Assembly: GCA_013339895.1 (NCBI GenBank)
Contig: JABACO010000013.1
Location: forward strand, 6,903,787 to 6,967,786
Source: Ephydatia muelleri
Lineage: Eukaryota > Porifera > Demospongiae > Spongillida > Spongillidae
Length of the DNA: 64,000 nucleotides
Direction of reading: 5' to 3'
Shown here: piece by piece, positions 12,601-23,899 of the stretch
How positions within the stretch are numbered: the first letter of the stretch is position 1
Layout of the letters: every line of letters starts with the position of its first letter
The notes under the pieces: generated by a model
Told to the model about the DNA's origin: nothing
Seen by the model: only the letters and a program-made list of their open reading frames with translations
The model's database searches: none
Position numbers and translations under genes: made by a program

Positions 12601-14273
12601 AATTGTTGTGACAACACTATACATGTTATTCAGATGTCTAATTATCTTACTGTGTAACCCTCCTCATCCTACCTCCCTCCCCTTCTCCCTTCCTCTCCCA
12701 ATCTTCTCCCTTTCCCGTCCTTCCCTCCCCCCTTCCCTCTCCTCATCCTCCTCCTCCCTCCCTCCTCTCCCCTCCTCCCTCCTCTCCCCTCCTCCCTCCT
12801 CTCCCCTCCTCCCTCCTCTCCCCTCCTCCTCTCCCCTCCTCCCTCCTCTCCCTCCTCCCTCCCTCTCCCCTCCTCCCTCCTCTCCCCTCCTCCCTCCTCT
12901 CCCCTCCTCCCTCCTCTCCCCTCCTCCCTCCTCTCCCCTCCTCCCTCCTCTCCCCTCCTCCCTCCTCTCCCCTCCTCCCTCCTCTCCCCTCCTCCCTCCT
13001 CTCCCCTCCTCCCTCCTCTCCCCTCCTCCCTCCTCTTCCCACCTTCCCTCTCCTCCTCCTACCTCCCTCCCCTTCTCCCTCCCTCTCCCCTCTCCCTCTT
13101 CCTCTCCCCTCCTCCCTCCTCTCCCCATCTTCTCTCTCCCCATCGCAGGTGCTCTCACAGAAGACCTGTTTGAAGTCGTTGCTTGCTATTTTCCTATCGA
13201 CTTTGTTCCAGTAAGTCCATGTGACCTTTCCCATCTCTCTAGCAACACACCCACTCCCTCACTGCCCTTCCTGCCCCTAACCACACCCACTGTTCCCACC
13301 ACGCCTCCTCAGCCACCTGATGATCCCTTCCCTATCACCCAAGACGATCTGATTGGAGGGTTACGAAGGTGTCTTACGGCCACGCCTTCTTTTGCTCAGG
13401 TTAGTACTTGGTGATGTAGTGGTGTAGTCCCTTTTACCCTACCCCATCCCACCTCACCTCCTCCCCACGTCCAACCTGTCCATCTCCACATCTCCCTCCC
13501 CTCCTCTCATCTCTCCCTTCCCTCCCCTCCTCTCATCTCCACCTCTCCCTCCCTCCTCTCATCTCTCCCTTCCCTCCCCTCCTCTCATCTCTCCCTTCCC
13601 TCCCCCCTCCTCTCATCTCTCCCCCTCCTCTCATCTCTCCCTTCCCTCCCCACCTCCTCCCGGTGCCCCTCCCCACCTCCTCCCGGTGCCCCTCCCACCT
13701 CCTCCTGGTGCCCCTCCCCCTCAGTACTGTGTTCCCCTGGTACTGGAAAAGTTGACATCAGATCTGCATAGTGCCAAGATGGACGCCCTGCTCACCTTGG
13801 TATGGAAGTATGGGTGTTTGGAGTGGGAGCATGGGGTATTTGGAGTAGGAGTAAAGGTGTTTGGAATTGGAATATGGGTGTTTGGAATGGGAGCATGGGT
13901 GTTTGGAATAGGAGTAGGGTGTTTGGTATGGGAGTATGGGTGTTTAGAATGGGTGTTTGGAATGGGAGCATGGGTGTTTGGAATAAGGGTATGGGTGTTT
14001 GGAAGGGAGCTTTGTAATACTCAGAATGGGAGTGCGATATTGGAAATGGAGTATGGAGTGTGTATTGATGTATAGAGTGTTTGGATTGGTTTGTGGACTC
14101 CCAGTGAAGTCCACACCCACCTCCATTCAGGCAGCTGGAGGGAGTGTCTTTGGAGAGGCAGGTTTAATGCCTCATATTGAACAGCTGTGGGCTTGTATCA
14201 GAAAGAGGTTAGGAGAGAAGTGGTGTAGTCTGTGATATGAGGCCTGGTGTGTGTGTGTGTGTGTGGTGTGTAT

Positions 14274-14352
<79 letters not shown>

Positions 14353-16735
14353 CGTATGTGGTGCCCCATCTCTAGGCACTTGGTTCACATGACAAGGCCA
14401 TACAGGTAAGCATACCCCATAGCTGGGATGAGCACATCCCCCCCCCCCCCTCCTTTCCCAATGGCTACATACCACACACACACACACACACCATGGCTAG
14501 TCTGCAGCTCTGGAAGCAGTCAAGTCCCTCACCAAGGGGGTGTGCACCCCTCTCAGCCCCAGACCCAGCCAGCTCGTTGCACTATGTCTAAGAGGTAAGA
14601 AGAAGTATTGCTGGGAAGCAATGACTGAGTGGGTGGGGTCTCCTGTCCCCAGACCTCAAGAGGAATATAGTGGAGTCGGAGTTAAACTGGTGGTGCCTTC
14701 GTGTCAGCTTTTGCTTGCCGTTGCCATGGCAGCGGACCCAGCATGTGTGCAGGTGGTAGGTGAGGTGGTGCCTGTGTTGGTGCAGAGAGTGTCCCAGAGC
14801 CAGCCTGGTCAGGGAAAGCTACTGATGGAGTTGGTGGCCAACTTCGCTGCTGTTTCCCGCCAGTTTACTGTCGATGATGGTATGATGTCATCTATATACC
14901 CTCCTCCCCATGTTGCCCTACCTCTCGTTTACCACACCCCGTGGCCACGCCCCCTGTCCCGCTGCAGTGGCCAATCCTTTGGAACCGTATAAGGACCTCT
15001 TGTTACACACCGTGCTGTCCACCCTGGGTGGGGACCAATTGGAGTTGAAGGGACCGGCATTGCGTCTGGGGAAGTGTGTGTGTACCATGCTCTCTGGAAA
15101 TGATGTGAGGAGACTTGCTGATGACAGAGCTGTGACCTACCAGTATCCCATTGTGTCTGTCTAGCTGCTGTTGTGTTTGCAGTCTGTGTGCAAGCTTGCT
15201 GTAGAGACCGGAGACCTTCAACTGAGGTAGGCTGCCATGTGTGAGGGTGGGACTGTGCTGGTGTGTGTGCTGGTGTGAGGGTGGTGCTCATGTGTGCTGG
15301 TGATGTGTGTGATGGTGTATGTGTAGTGTGTAGCATGTGTGATGGTGTGTGAGGGGTGGGGCTATGTGTGCTGGTGATGTGTGTGATGTGTGTGCGGGTG
15401 GGGCTATGTGTGGCGGTGTGCACTTCGCTGATCCATCTCACGGGCATAGATCACCTGCACGACACAAGGTCACAAACTATTCAATAGTCATCTAACTCTA
15501 ACCTTTGCATGAGAGTCAATTCTAGCTGATATCTGACCGTCCAGTATGAGTGGTGTTAGCTCATTTTCCAGTGATGTAACGTCAGTGTTGAAAGCAGCGG
15601 CCATGCGATGCAGATCAACACTCATGTAGGGACTGAAGTACTGCAGGGGTGGTGTGTGACGGGGATACAACTCGCTCCTCTTACCCCTCTGGTACCTGTA
15701 TGAGAGCCTTGCTCCTGATTTGTGCATAGAGTGTAGCTATGTGGTCTGCCAGATACATGTCTAGCATCAGGTTGTCTCGCATGGAGTCTAGGATCTTGAG
15801 ACAAGAGGTGTATTTGGATTGGTGGAACTGTACGATGACATCACGAAGCTGTGGTTCTAATTCCAAGAACTGTTTAAAGGAGCTGGGAGGGAAGCTGTAA
15901 ATGTGGGCATTGCCCCAAATCTGGCATGAGAAATGTACCTGCTGCCAATCACCTTGGAATGCAGGTCCTGCCTGTCAAACGAGGCCAGAGCACAAAGACC
16001 TCCATACACAGCCACAGAGTAAGGAGAGAGCAGCTGCCAATGAGAGATGGGGGATGAAACCCACTCTACATTACCATCCTACATACATCGGGAAACTTGC
16101 AGTTGTCGAATGAGGTCTGCAGGAATAGGCGGGCTGCATTTTTGTACTTCCTGTTCTCCATCTCAGCTAGGCCAGCCGCACATTTGAGGCGGGACGCTGT
16201 CTCCTGATTGGTCTGACTCTTGGCAGCTTCTGTCATTTCACTGGTAGCCTCTGCCTTGCTGTAGTAGTTGAGGACCTGCTGCCAGTTGCCTAGCAACACA
16301 CTGACCTGCCGAAATGATGGCAACAACTTCTAAATGACACGTGTGTGTGTGTGTGTGGAATGTGGTTACCTTGATGATGTTCAGACACAGAGACACAATA
16401 TGCTTGGCACTGGTGCAGTGATCTCTGGCACGTGTGTACATCTTGAGAGCAGTGCTGTGAGTGTGTCATGTGTTTGTGGCATGTGGCGTGTGTGTGTGTG
16501 TGGTATGGGTGTGTGCGATATGTACACACGTGTATGGGTATGTACACACATGTACGTACGTGTGTGTGCGGTATGTACACACACACACATGTATTTTTGT
16601 GTACGGTGTGTGCAATATGCACATGTATGGGCATGTGCCGTTCATGTGTGTGGTGTGTGTAATTGTGCAGCGTGTATGTAGGGTGTGTGTACATGATGTG
16701 TATGTGTAGCGTGTGTGTAGGGTATGTGTATGTGT

Positions 16736-16770
<35 letters not shown>

Positions 16771-19700
16771 TTACAGTATGTGTGTGTGCATGTGTGTGTG
16801 TGTCAATCCACACCATAGAGACAGTGTGGTTTATTTACTTGAGGTCACCACAATCCAGATGATGGTCTCCCAAGGCATCAAAGCCTCTCCTGTTGGCCCA
16901 TTACACGGTTCGACAACTCAGAATCAGGACGTTGGTAAACACAACACATGCTTACCTAATACTCTCCTGTATTGAGTTGCTACGGTAATTTTTGAGGTCT
17001 GAGTCGAGTCTCTCATAATATTGGGACTTCTCAATAACACAATCATGGCTGTTTTGGATGCGCTCACCGTGATGTGTGCCTTTCTGTTGGTGGAGGTGAC
17101 ATAAGCCACTGCCTCCTCACTATCAGGGGAGTACAGGGAGTCCCCTGTGGCCTGGAAGAGGCGCTGACGGATGTCTGTGTACAGGGAGGTGTTGTGTGTC
17201 TGTTCCACTGTGCTCTGGGCAAGTCTGTGTTTGAGGGGGGAGGAGGTGGAGGAGGAGATGGAGGGAGGAAGAGTGTGTGTGTGTGTGTGTGTGTGTTGTG
17301 TGTGTGTGTGTGTCTGTGTGTGTCTGTGTGTGTCTGTGTGTGTAGATTGGTCATGTTAGCATATTGGTGGCTATGAGAAACAATCCAGCTCAAGCGTACC
17401 CAATTTTCATTGTGAAATTACAATTTTAGTATCAATTGAAAGCTCTAACCATGGGGTATTAGAATAGCAGAAAGGTTAATACCATTTATTAACTATATGA
17501 GTTTGCTGCCCTATCCATTTGTGTCTGTTTGGTTCCTGGCCATTCCAAATTACACCACATCAACTTCATTGCATGGGAAATTGGTGTGAAAAAATAGAGT
17601 GATATCAAGTGGGACGTGAAAGGAAGGTAACAAACCAACAAACCGCTGTATAAATTGTCTGTATAGATTATGTGGATGGTCATCAGCTTGTTATCTTGTG
17701 TAGCTAGAGCATAAAGATAACCGTTACTACAAGCTACATAATCATTGTTACCTTCCTTTGAAATGATCAGGTTAGACCATTTCTTCATGTCTGACATGAT
17801 TGCGTGGCCATCCCACTCTAAATTTATTCCCACCAACTTCCCCTGCAATGAAGTCGGTGCGGTGTAATCTTGGTGGTATTTGGAATGGCCAGGAACCAAA
17901 CAGACACAAGTGGATGGGGCAGCAAACTCATATAGTTAATAACCTTTCTGCTATTCTAATACCTCATGGTTAGAGCTTTCAATTGAAACTAAAAGTGTTC
18001 ACTAGATCACATGAATGCAACAACTGTAAAAGAGAGGAAGCACAAAAAGTGCAACAGGTCTCCACTTTGAAAGGTCATATCATCCCATGGAAGGTCATAT
18101 CATCCCATGGAAGGTCATAGCATCCCATGGAAGGTCATATCATCCCATGGAAGGTCATATCATCCCATGGTCATCCCATGGAAGGTCATATCATCCCAAC
18201 GATCCAAATTAAACGTGATTATTTGATCCTGCAAGCATATGTAAAGTTGCAGAAAGTGGGTACACTTGAGCTGGATTGTCTCTGAGGGTGTCAGATGACT
18301 ACATATGAGGATGTCAGGTGACTACATATGAGGATGTCAGGTGACTACATATGATGTCAGGTGACTACATATGAGGATGTCAGGTGACTACATATGAGGA
18401 TGTATATTTTACACATAGAACATTAAGGCTATCAAAAATTCAAATCGCGTTGTAACAAGAAATAGTTTGTTTTTTGTTTGTTTTTATAAATATAAATCAA
18501 CTAATGCATACATGTGGAAAATTAAAAATAAAACAGATCATTTCCATGAAAAGGGACCTAACGCAAGTTTTTTTTTCAAGATTAATTTTTTTAATATTCT
18601 AAAAGTCTCAAATGTCCTCTACACATTGCTTCTTACGCACTGAGAATTGGAGAATCTGTCATGGAGTTTAAGGTGCTGGATTTTTAATTAGCCATACACT
18701 TCAACGCAAGCATTACATTTCTATGGCGCATAGTGGAAATTGCACTAGGTTCCTTTTCACGGAAACAATACCATATATTAGTTTAAATCTGGGATGAGAT
18801 CCTTCATGCAGATCAACTGGTGCACAGCCTCTGAAGCTGCAAGGACTGTCATCCTGTAAGGAAGTTTTCTCTTGTGGGAAAGCAAATCAGCTAGACTCTT
18901 ATAGAATTTATTCACTTCCCATGTCTCCTGAACTCTGAAGCACAAGTGGCATGCCTCCAGAAGTTTGAAGCACAAGTAGGGTGAACACACCATCTTCAAT
19001 GTCACGCACACGCTGACCATAGGATCAGTTTTTGTCATCCTCATTACTTTTGTACACGGCTGGTAGGTTTCTGGATCTGTAGCTAGGAGCATTTGGGTTG
19101 AACGATGATTATTCACCAGCAAATAATTACTCTGCTTTGACAAAAATTGCTCCTTCGCTTACATTTGGTTAGTATCCATAGCTCATTCCAACCATAAGAG
19201 TGGATCCCACCAAGCAAGCCCTCAAGCCACTGCAAGAGGCTACTCCCACTGCAAGAGGCTACTCCCACTGCAAGAGGCTACTCCCACTGCAAGAGGCTAC
19301 TCCCACTGCAAGAGGATGCTCCCACTGCAAGAGACTACTCCCACTGCAAGAGACTACTCCCACTGCAAGAGACTACTCCCACTGCAAGAGGCTACTCCCA
19401 CTGCAAGAGCTACTCCCACTGCAGAGTACACTACTGCTCCCCTGCAAGAGGCTACTCCCACTGCAAGAGCTACTCCCACTGCAAGAGGCTACTCCCACTG
19501 CAAGAGGCTACTCCCCTGCAAGAGGCTACTCCCACTGCAAGAGGCTACTCCCACTGCAAGAGGCTACTCCCACTGCAAGACTACTCCCACTGCAAGAGAC
19601 TACTCCCACTGCAAGAGGCTACTCCCACTGCAAGAGGCTACTCCCACTGCAAGAGGCTACTCCCACTGCAAGAGGCTACTCCCACTGCAAGAGACTACTC

Positions 19701-22700
19701 CCACTGCAAGAGGCTACTCCCACCATATCATCTGCATAACAAACCTGCTTGACTGTAACAAAGCTGTTGTAAGTGTCCTATTGTAGGTTGCACAGCAAGG
19801 GTATGCATTGCCATAGCAAGAGGTTGTCTTGAGTTTGTGCCTTCTTGCTAAGGAAACCTCACCCTCTTCTTGCTGCGGAGGAAACCTCACCCTCTTCTTG
19901 CTGAGGAGGAAACCTCACCCTCTCCTTGCTGAAGAGGAAACCTCACCCTCTTCTTGCTGAAGAGGAAACCTCACCCTCTTCTTGCTGAGGAGGAAACCTT
20001 ACCCTGTCCTTGCTGAGGAGGAACCTTGCCCTCTTCTTGCTGAGGGAAACCTCACCCTCTCCTTGCTGAAGAGGAAACCTTGCCCTCTTCTTGCTGAAGA
20101 GGAAACCTTGCCGCCCTCTCCTTGCTGAGGAGGAAACCTCACCCTCTTCTTGCTGAGGAGGAAACCTCACCCTCTCCTTGCTGAAGAGGAAACCTTGCCC
20201 TCTCCTTGCTGAAGAGGAAACCTCACCCTCTTCTTGCTGAGGAGGAAACCTCACCCTCTTCTTGCTGAGGAGGAAACCTCACCCTCTTCTTGCTGAGGAG
20301 GAAACCTCACCCTCTTCTTGCTGAGGAGGAAACCTCATCCTCTCCTTGCTGAGGAGGAAACCTCATCCTCTCCTTGCTGAAGAGGAACCTCACCCTCTTC
20401 TTGCTGAAGAGGAAACCTTGCCCTCTTCTTGCTGAGGGAAACCTCACCCACTTCTTGCTGAGGAGGAAACCTCACCCACTTCTTGCTGAGGAGGGAACCT
20501 CACTCTCTTCTTGCTGAGGAGGAAACCTTGCCCTCTTCTTGCTGAGGAGGAAACCTCACCCTCTTCTTGCTGAAGGGAAACCTTGCCCTCTTCTTGCTGA
20601 GAGGAAACCTTGCCCTCTTCTTGCTGAAGAGGAAACCTCACCCTCTTCTTGCTGAAGAGGAACCTTGCCCTCTTCTTGCTGAGGAGGAAACCTCACCCCT
20701 TCTTGCTGAGAGGAACCTCACCACTTCTTGCTGAGAGGGAACCTCACTCTCTTCTTGCTGAGGAGGAAACCTTGCCCTCTTCTTGCTGAGGAGGAAACCT
20801 CACCCTCTTCTTGCTGAAGAGGAAACCTTGCCCTCTTCTTGCTGAGGAGGAAACCTTGCCCTCTTCTTGCTGAAGAGGAAACCTCACCCTCTTCTTGCTG
20901 AGGAGGAAACCTCACCCTCTTCTTGCTGAGGAGGAAACCTCACCCTCTTCTTGCTGAGGGGGAAACCTCACCCTCTTCTTGCTGAGGAGGAAACCTCATC
21001 CTCTCCTTGCTGAGGAGGAAACCTCATCCTCTCCTTGCTGAAGAGGAAACCTCACCCTCTTCTTGCTGAAGAGGAAACCTTGCCCTCTTCTTGCTGAGGA
21101 GGAAACCTCACCCACTTCTTGCTGAGGAGGAAACCTCACCCACTTCTTGCTGAGGAAGAACCTCACCCTCTTCTTGCTGAGGAGGAAACCTTGCCCTTTT
21201 CTTGCTGAGGAGGAAACCTCACCCTCTTCTTGCTGAGGAGGAAACCTTGCCCTCTTATTGCATCACGCAGTGTATAGGCTTGAGCAAGAAAAAAGTGTAA
21301 GTAGAATAAGAATCCCTCAAGGATGCAAATTTAAACTGTTTCATATGATAAATGAGGTTTAGGTTAATGGTGTTTTGGCTCAGTGTCTTGCATGCTTTCA
21401 TTATTCATTCATAGCTCCTTCTCATAGCTAGACACTACAACCCACCCACCCCTCCTCCATAGCCACCCTTGTGGGTGTGGTCACCATACACTTGATGTGT
21501 GGCCGCAGAGTGCATGTTGACCTCTCGAAGGACGAGATTTATTAGTGACCTTGCTTGTTAGCTTTGGAGGTGTGTCAGGCCACTGGAAGGAAAGAAGACC
21601 TGTGTTGGTCAGGGCCAAGGCTTAGAGGTGTGCCAGTAGCATTGGGCCAAACCTTACACCAGGTCACCTGCAGAAATGTCATCTAATGATGGAACATGTT
21701 GCAATCAACACAAATGAATGTGACAGTAATCTAGAGCGTCTAATCTGGCCCACCCCCTGAAATTTGGACTCTTCAGACAGGGATTTCACTCCCTATATAT
21801 TAGCTACTGTACGTGAAGTGTGGATATCTCCATAATCAGAGTGCAAGGTCCCATGGTGTCAGATTATAGGAATTCCACTGTAGTAACTAAGAGTTTACTG
21901 AAATCTTTGCTCACATTCCATTTTGAGTTGCTTGCAACTACCTTGTCACCTGAGTTATGCGAAGCTTACGCGCCCATGAAGGGAGATGGCAGGGGCACGG
22001 CCTCAGATACACACCCATGAAAGTGGAGATGGCAGGGGCACGTCCTCAGATACACACCCATGAAAGGGGGCACGTCCTCAGATAATGTGACTCCATCCAT
22101 ACCTGTGTAGCACTTGTATGGTATTTGCTTTGTTGCCTCACTATAGTAAGTTATTAAGTGGTCCGGTTATAATTATAAGCCCCAAGGGGGGAGGGGAGGA
22201 GAACTACCTATGCAACTAGTACATTCAGTGGAGATATTTGGGAACTGATGGTTTGTTTTGTTTGTTTGTTTGTTTGTTTGTTTGTTTGTTTTCTTTGCTG
22301 GAAAAAGTGGCCCCTACACCCTGACCTTCGTTGATGGCCTTGAGAGAGGTTTGAATATTTTGCAAGTGGCAAGCCACTGCAAGCTCTGAAGTCAGGTGTT
22401 GGTTGTTGTGTGAGGCTTGAGGAATTCATGGGCTGAGCCTTGTGGTTAAGCCATGTAAGGGTATGTCTGCCCCTGTGATGGGACAGTGATATTCAATCGT
22501 CTGTCACCTGGTCACCATGGAGATGTGCTGTGTCTGGTGGAGATGGAGGGAGGTAATGGTAAGAGGTGTGGCTAAGAGGTGTGGCTATGGAGAACTGAAT
22601 CATTTCCTGGCTAGTGTTATCATTATGAGAACAGCTGGGGAGGAGGAGGGTGTGTCATCTTCCCATCTCTCCACAGGATGGAAGCAAGCAGTGTGCTCAC

Positions 22701-23758
22701 TCCAGCTGTGCAGCGTCTTGACCCAGGCGTTGTCGTGGCGACACTGGTATCTCCCTTGCTGTCTGCTGTCAGGTACATCAGGGTATTCAGTTCACAGCCA
22801 CAGGAATGTGAGGGTGGCCAGTTTTAGGGGCGTGCTGTGGGCACATGATATGTTTATTGTGTTATTGTGATGTGGGGACCTGGTGCATGAATGTTATTTA
22901 GGCTGTGTTCACACACATTTACATGTACACACACACACACATCACATAACACATGCACACCACCACAGCTGGAGATGGAGCTATGTCTTACTAGCTGTGC
23001 TCTCTCGTCAGCGAGAATATTGGTTACCGTGGTATCCAGTCTCCTTGAAGCATTGGAGGCGTCGCCCCAGACTGCAGCGTACCTGTGTAGTGGTGTGAGG
23101 GGGGGTGGAAGGTGAGGGCACGTATGTCTGTATAGGATGGGTGTGGCCTGCACATCACACACACACACACATGTGCACACACGTGAATATACGTTATCTC
23201 AAAAGGTGTATGAAATATGCAAAAACCATGTTGCAAAACTTGACAATCATATTTTGCCAGGTCTTTCAACAAGACCATTGGTCTATAAATTAATGTTAGC
23301 ATTGGATAAAAACTAATTTTAACAATATTCAACCAATGATTTCAATGAGTGTATTGTAGAGAATATTTCTGGTCGTGCCAAGTTATTGCTGGTCCTGCCA
23401 AGTTATTCCTGGTCCTGCCAAGTTATTGCCTCAAACTGCATTTGTTACTGTGCAATTCAAATTATTTGAAGAATTACTTAATGTATTACAACACAATGGT
23501 GTGCAAGAGATGCTTGCATTGTGATGTAATGTTTCTTCTTTGTCAAGAAGCAGCAAAACACACATGTGCATACACACGCATACATTACACATGCACACAT
23601 GCACACACACATACATATACACATGCACACCATGTGCACAGTGTAACATGTTGTCATCTTCTCTTGTGTGTGCAGAAGTGTGTGATGACTCCACATCTCA
23701 TCTTCTTCTCTCTGTGACCTGGTTGTTCCCAAGCTGCTTCAACTCACTGTCTGTGCTA
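9657..23758 (+). CDS. MMS19: MMS19 cytosolic Fe-S assembly component, 3' end lost at gap
   Basis: HEAT-repeat adaptor of the cytosolic iron-sulfur targeting complex, which delivers Fe-S clusters to DNA polymerases and helicases. Exons read in frame: 9657-9732, 9792-9840, 9895-10010, 10108-10193, 10439-10513, 10570-10639, 10758-10819, 11450-11513, 13149-13210, 13313-13399, 13725-13799, 14131-14207, 14376-14405, 14501-14594, 14661-14879, 14968-15104, 15183-15226, 22677-22782 (or -22772), 22969-23092, 23676-23758. Recognition rests on the MMS19 N-terminal signature: [23 protein letters not shown], then [19 protein letters not shown] and the [14 protein letters not shown] / [15 protein letters not shown] segments. 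The join from 15226 to 22677 is phase-perfect and continues the family alignment (EASS...[10 protein letters not shown]). The phase at exon 14376-14405 is unresolved. The gene stops at the N run with perhaps a third of the protein missing. Confidence 0.82.
10835..11275. repeat. 26-bp minisatellite in MMS19 intron
   Basis: Tandem copies of a purine-rich unit close to TGATAGGAAGGGGGAGGAGG + CAGTAA (26 bp), about 17 copies with small G-run length changes. It lies in the intron 10820-11449. The G-rich strand is the coding strand. Confidence 0.93.
11514..13148. other. MMS19 intron with AT-rich part and CT-rich repeat
   Basis: The first 1.1 kb is AT-rich with no recognisable gene. A minus-strand ORF (11736-12119) contains the short repeat 'AGGAACAGTACC', seen about three times near 11867-11920, and has no protein-like pattern. 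The final 480 bp (about 12660-13140) is almost pure pyrimidine with a 17-bp unit CCTCCTCCCTCCTCTCC, running up to the splice acceptor of the next MMS19 exon. Confidence 0.6.
12660..13140. repeat. Polypyrimidine 17-bp array upstream of an MMS19 exon
   Basis: Mirror-like polypyrimidine/polypurine tract, with CCTCCTCCCTCCTCTCC repeated more than a dozen times in the core 12740-13040. A second CT-rich tract without a strict period sits at 13480-13720, before the exon at 13725. Such tracts can form triplex (H-DNA) and act as extended polypyrimidine tracts for splicing. That role is inference. Confidence 0.9.
14250..14352. repeat. (GT)n microsatellite in MMS19 intron
   Basis: Near-perfect GT dinucleotide run of about 100 bp between the MMS19 exons at 14131-14207 and 14376-14405. 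It may explain why the exon phase here is hard to settle. Confidence 0.95.
15404..17224 (-). CDS. GPS1: COP9 signalosome subunit 1, both ends incomplete
   Basis: Subunit of the COP9 signalosome, which removes NEDD8 from cullins in cytosol and nucleus. Exons on the minus strand: 17224-17068, 17029-16956, 16889-16839, 16454-16370, 16305-16087, 16033-15939, 15894-15696, 15640-15503, 15454-15404. All phases join, giving about 356 codons. Diagnostic stretches are [65 protein letters not shown] and [18 protein letters not shown] (PCI/winged-helix part). The N-terminal exon(s) before 17224 were not found. The last exon starts normally ([11 protein letters not shown]) but runs at once into CA-repeat-like codons and a TAG at 15404-15406. 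The usual C-terminal helix of roughly 50 residues is absent. The gene lies inside an MMS19 intron on the opposite strand. Confidence 0.85.
17385..18280. mobile_element. Nested foldback (MITE-like) element
   Basis: Two inverted repeats are nested. The inner arms, about 140-150 bp, lie at about 17428-17575 and 17848-17992. Both contain CAATTGAAAGCTCTAACCAT and GGTTCCTGGCCATTCC and differ by a few substitutions and small indels. The outer pair ACAATCCAGCTCAAG lies at 17389-17403 and, inverted, at about 18263-18279. No clear target duplication was found. No transposase is present, so it would be non-autonomous. Confidence 0.65.
18065..18415. repeat. Two short minisatellites
   Basis: About seven copies of a 20-bp unit AAGGTCATATCATCCCATGG (18070-18200), and about five copies of a 23-bp unit around GTCAGGTGACTACATATGAG (18288-18405, the copies interrupted by one short unit). 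Both sit in the large MMS19 intron. Confidence 0.9.
18541..18766. mobile_element. Small foldback element
   Basis: Imperfect terminal inverted repeats of about 24 bp: TTTCCATGAAAAGGGACCTA at 18541-18560 pairs with TAGGTTCCTTTTCACGGAAA at 18747-18766. The interior is AT-rich with no ORF. Target duplication not identified. Confidence 0.5.
18778..19143 (-). CDS. Unrecognised 121-residue ORF in MMS19 intron
   Basis: Open frame with a fairly protein-like composition (several W, C and aromatic residues, no low complexity): [17 protein letters not shown] at the start, [20 protein letters not shown] in the middle, [12 protein letters not shown] at the end. It lies 12 bp from a small foldback element and may be part of an old transposon. 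I do not recognise the family. A chance ORF is possible. Confidence 0.2.
   Translation of the reverse strand: MSKQSNYLLVNNHRSTQMLLATDPETYQPCTKVMRMTKTDPMVSVCVTLKMVCSPYLCFKLLEACHLCFRVQETWEVNKFYKSLADLLSHKRKLPYRMTVLAASEAVHQLICMKDLIPDLN
19215..19725. repeat. 19-bp minisatellite
   Basis: About 26 copies of CTACTCCCACTGCAAGAGG with a few shortened units. A 179-residue ORF across it is only a translation of the repeat. Confidence 0.95.
19850..21255. repeat. 28-bp minisatellite, about 50 copies
   Basis: The unit is GAGGAGGAAACCTCACCCTC followed by TTCTTGCT (28 bp), with CTCACC/CTTGCC and GAGGAG/GAAGAG variants. Blocks of variants recur: the order near 20280-20480 is repeated near 20920-21130, which suggests a higher-order duplication of about 640 bp. 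Confidence 0.93.
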
Positions 23759-23799
23759 GTAAGATATACTCCCCTCCCCCTCCCTCCCTCCCTCCCTCC

Positions 23800-23899
23800 N
23801 NNNNNNNNNNNNNNNNNNNNNNNNNNNNNNNNNNNNNNNNNNNNNNNNNNNNNNNNNNNNNNNNNNNNNNNNNNNNNNNNNNNNNNNNNNNNNNNNNNN
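23800..23899. other. Assembly gap (100 N)
   Basis: Exactly 100 N, a common placeholder for a scaffold gap of unknown size. It separates the last readable MMS19 exon (plus strand) from the tail of the second receptor copy (minus strand). Missing MMS19 3' exons and the last exon of R2 may be inside it. Confidence 0.95.

Larger units (their letters stand above)
15227..22676 (+). other. 7.45-kb MMS19 intron hosting CSN1 and repeats
   Basis: Starts with GTAGGC after the exon ending 15226 (codon split AG|) and ends CTCCACAG before 22677 (G|ATG...). Both ends fit one codon, and the flanking protein segments are adjacent in the MMS19 family. Inside it, in order, are a GT-rich stretch (15240-15400), the minus-strand CSN1 gene (15404-17224), foldback elements (17385-18280, 18541-18766) and short arrays at 18070-18410. 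Then come a 19-bp array (19215-19725), a 28-bp array (19850-21255), and 1.4 kb with no clear genes, which holds a small repeat of about 43 bp at 21975-22085 and a TTTG run at 22250-22290. Confidence 0.75.

Noticed and set aside
12587..13414. 275-codon Pro/Ser-rich ORF and Arg/Glu/Gly-rich ORFs on the other strand
   Set aside because: They cross the CT-rich array. Only the part after 13149 is coding, as MMS19 exons.
19200..19786. 156- and 179-codon ORFs ([18 protein letters not shown])
   Set aside because: Pure translation of the 19-bp minisatellite.
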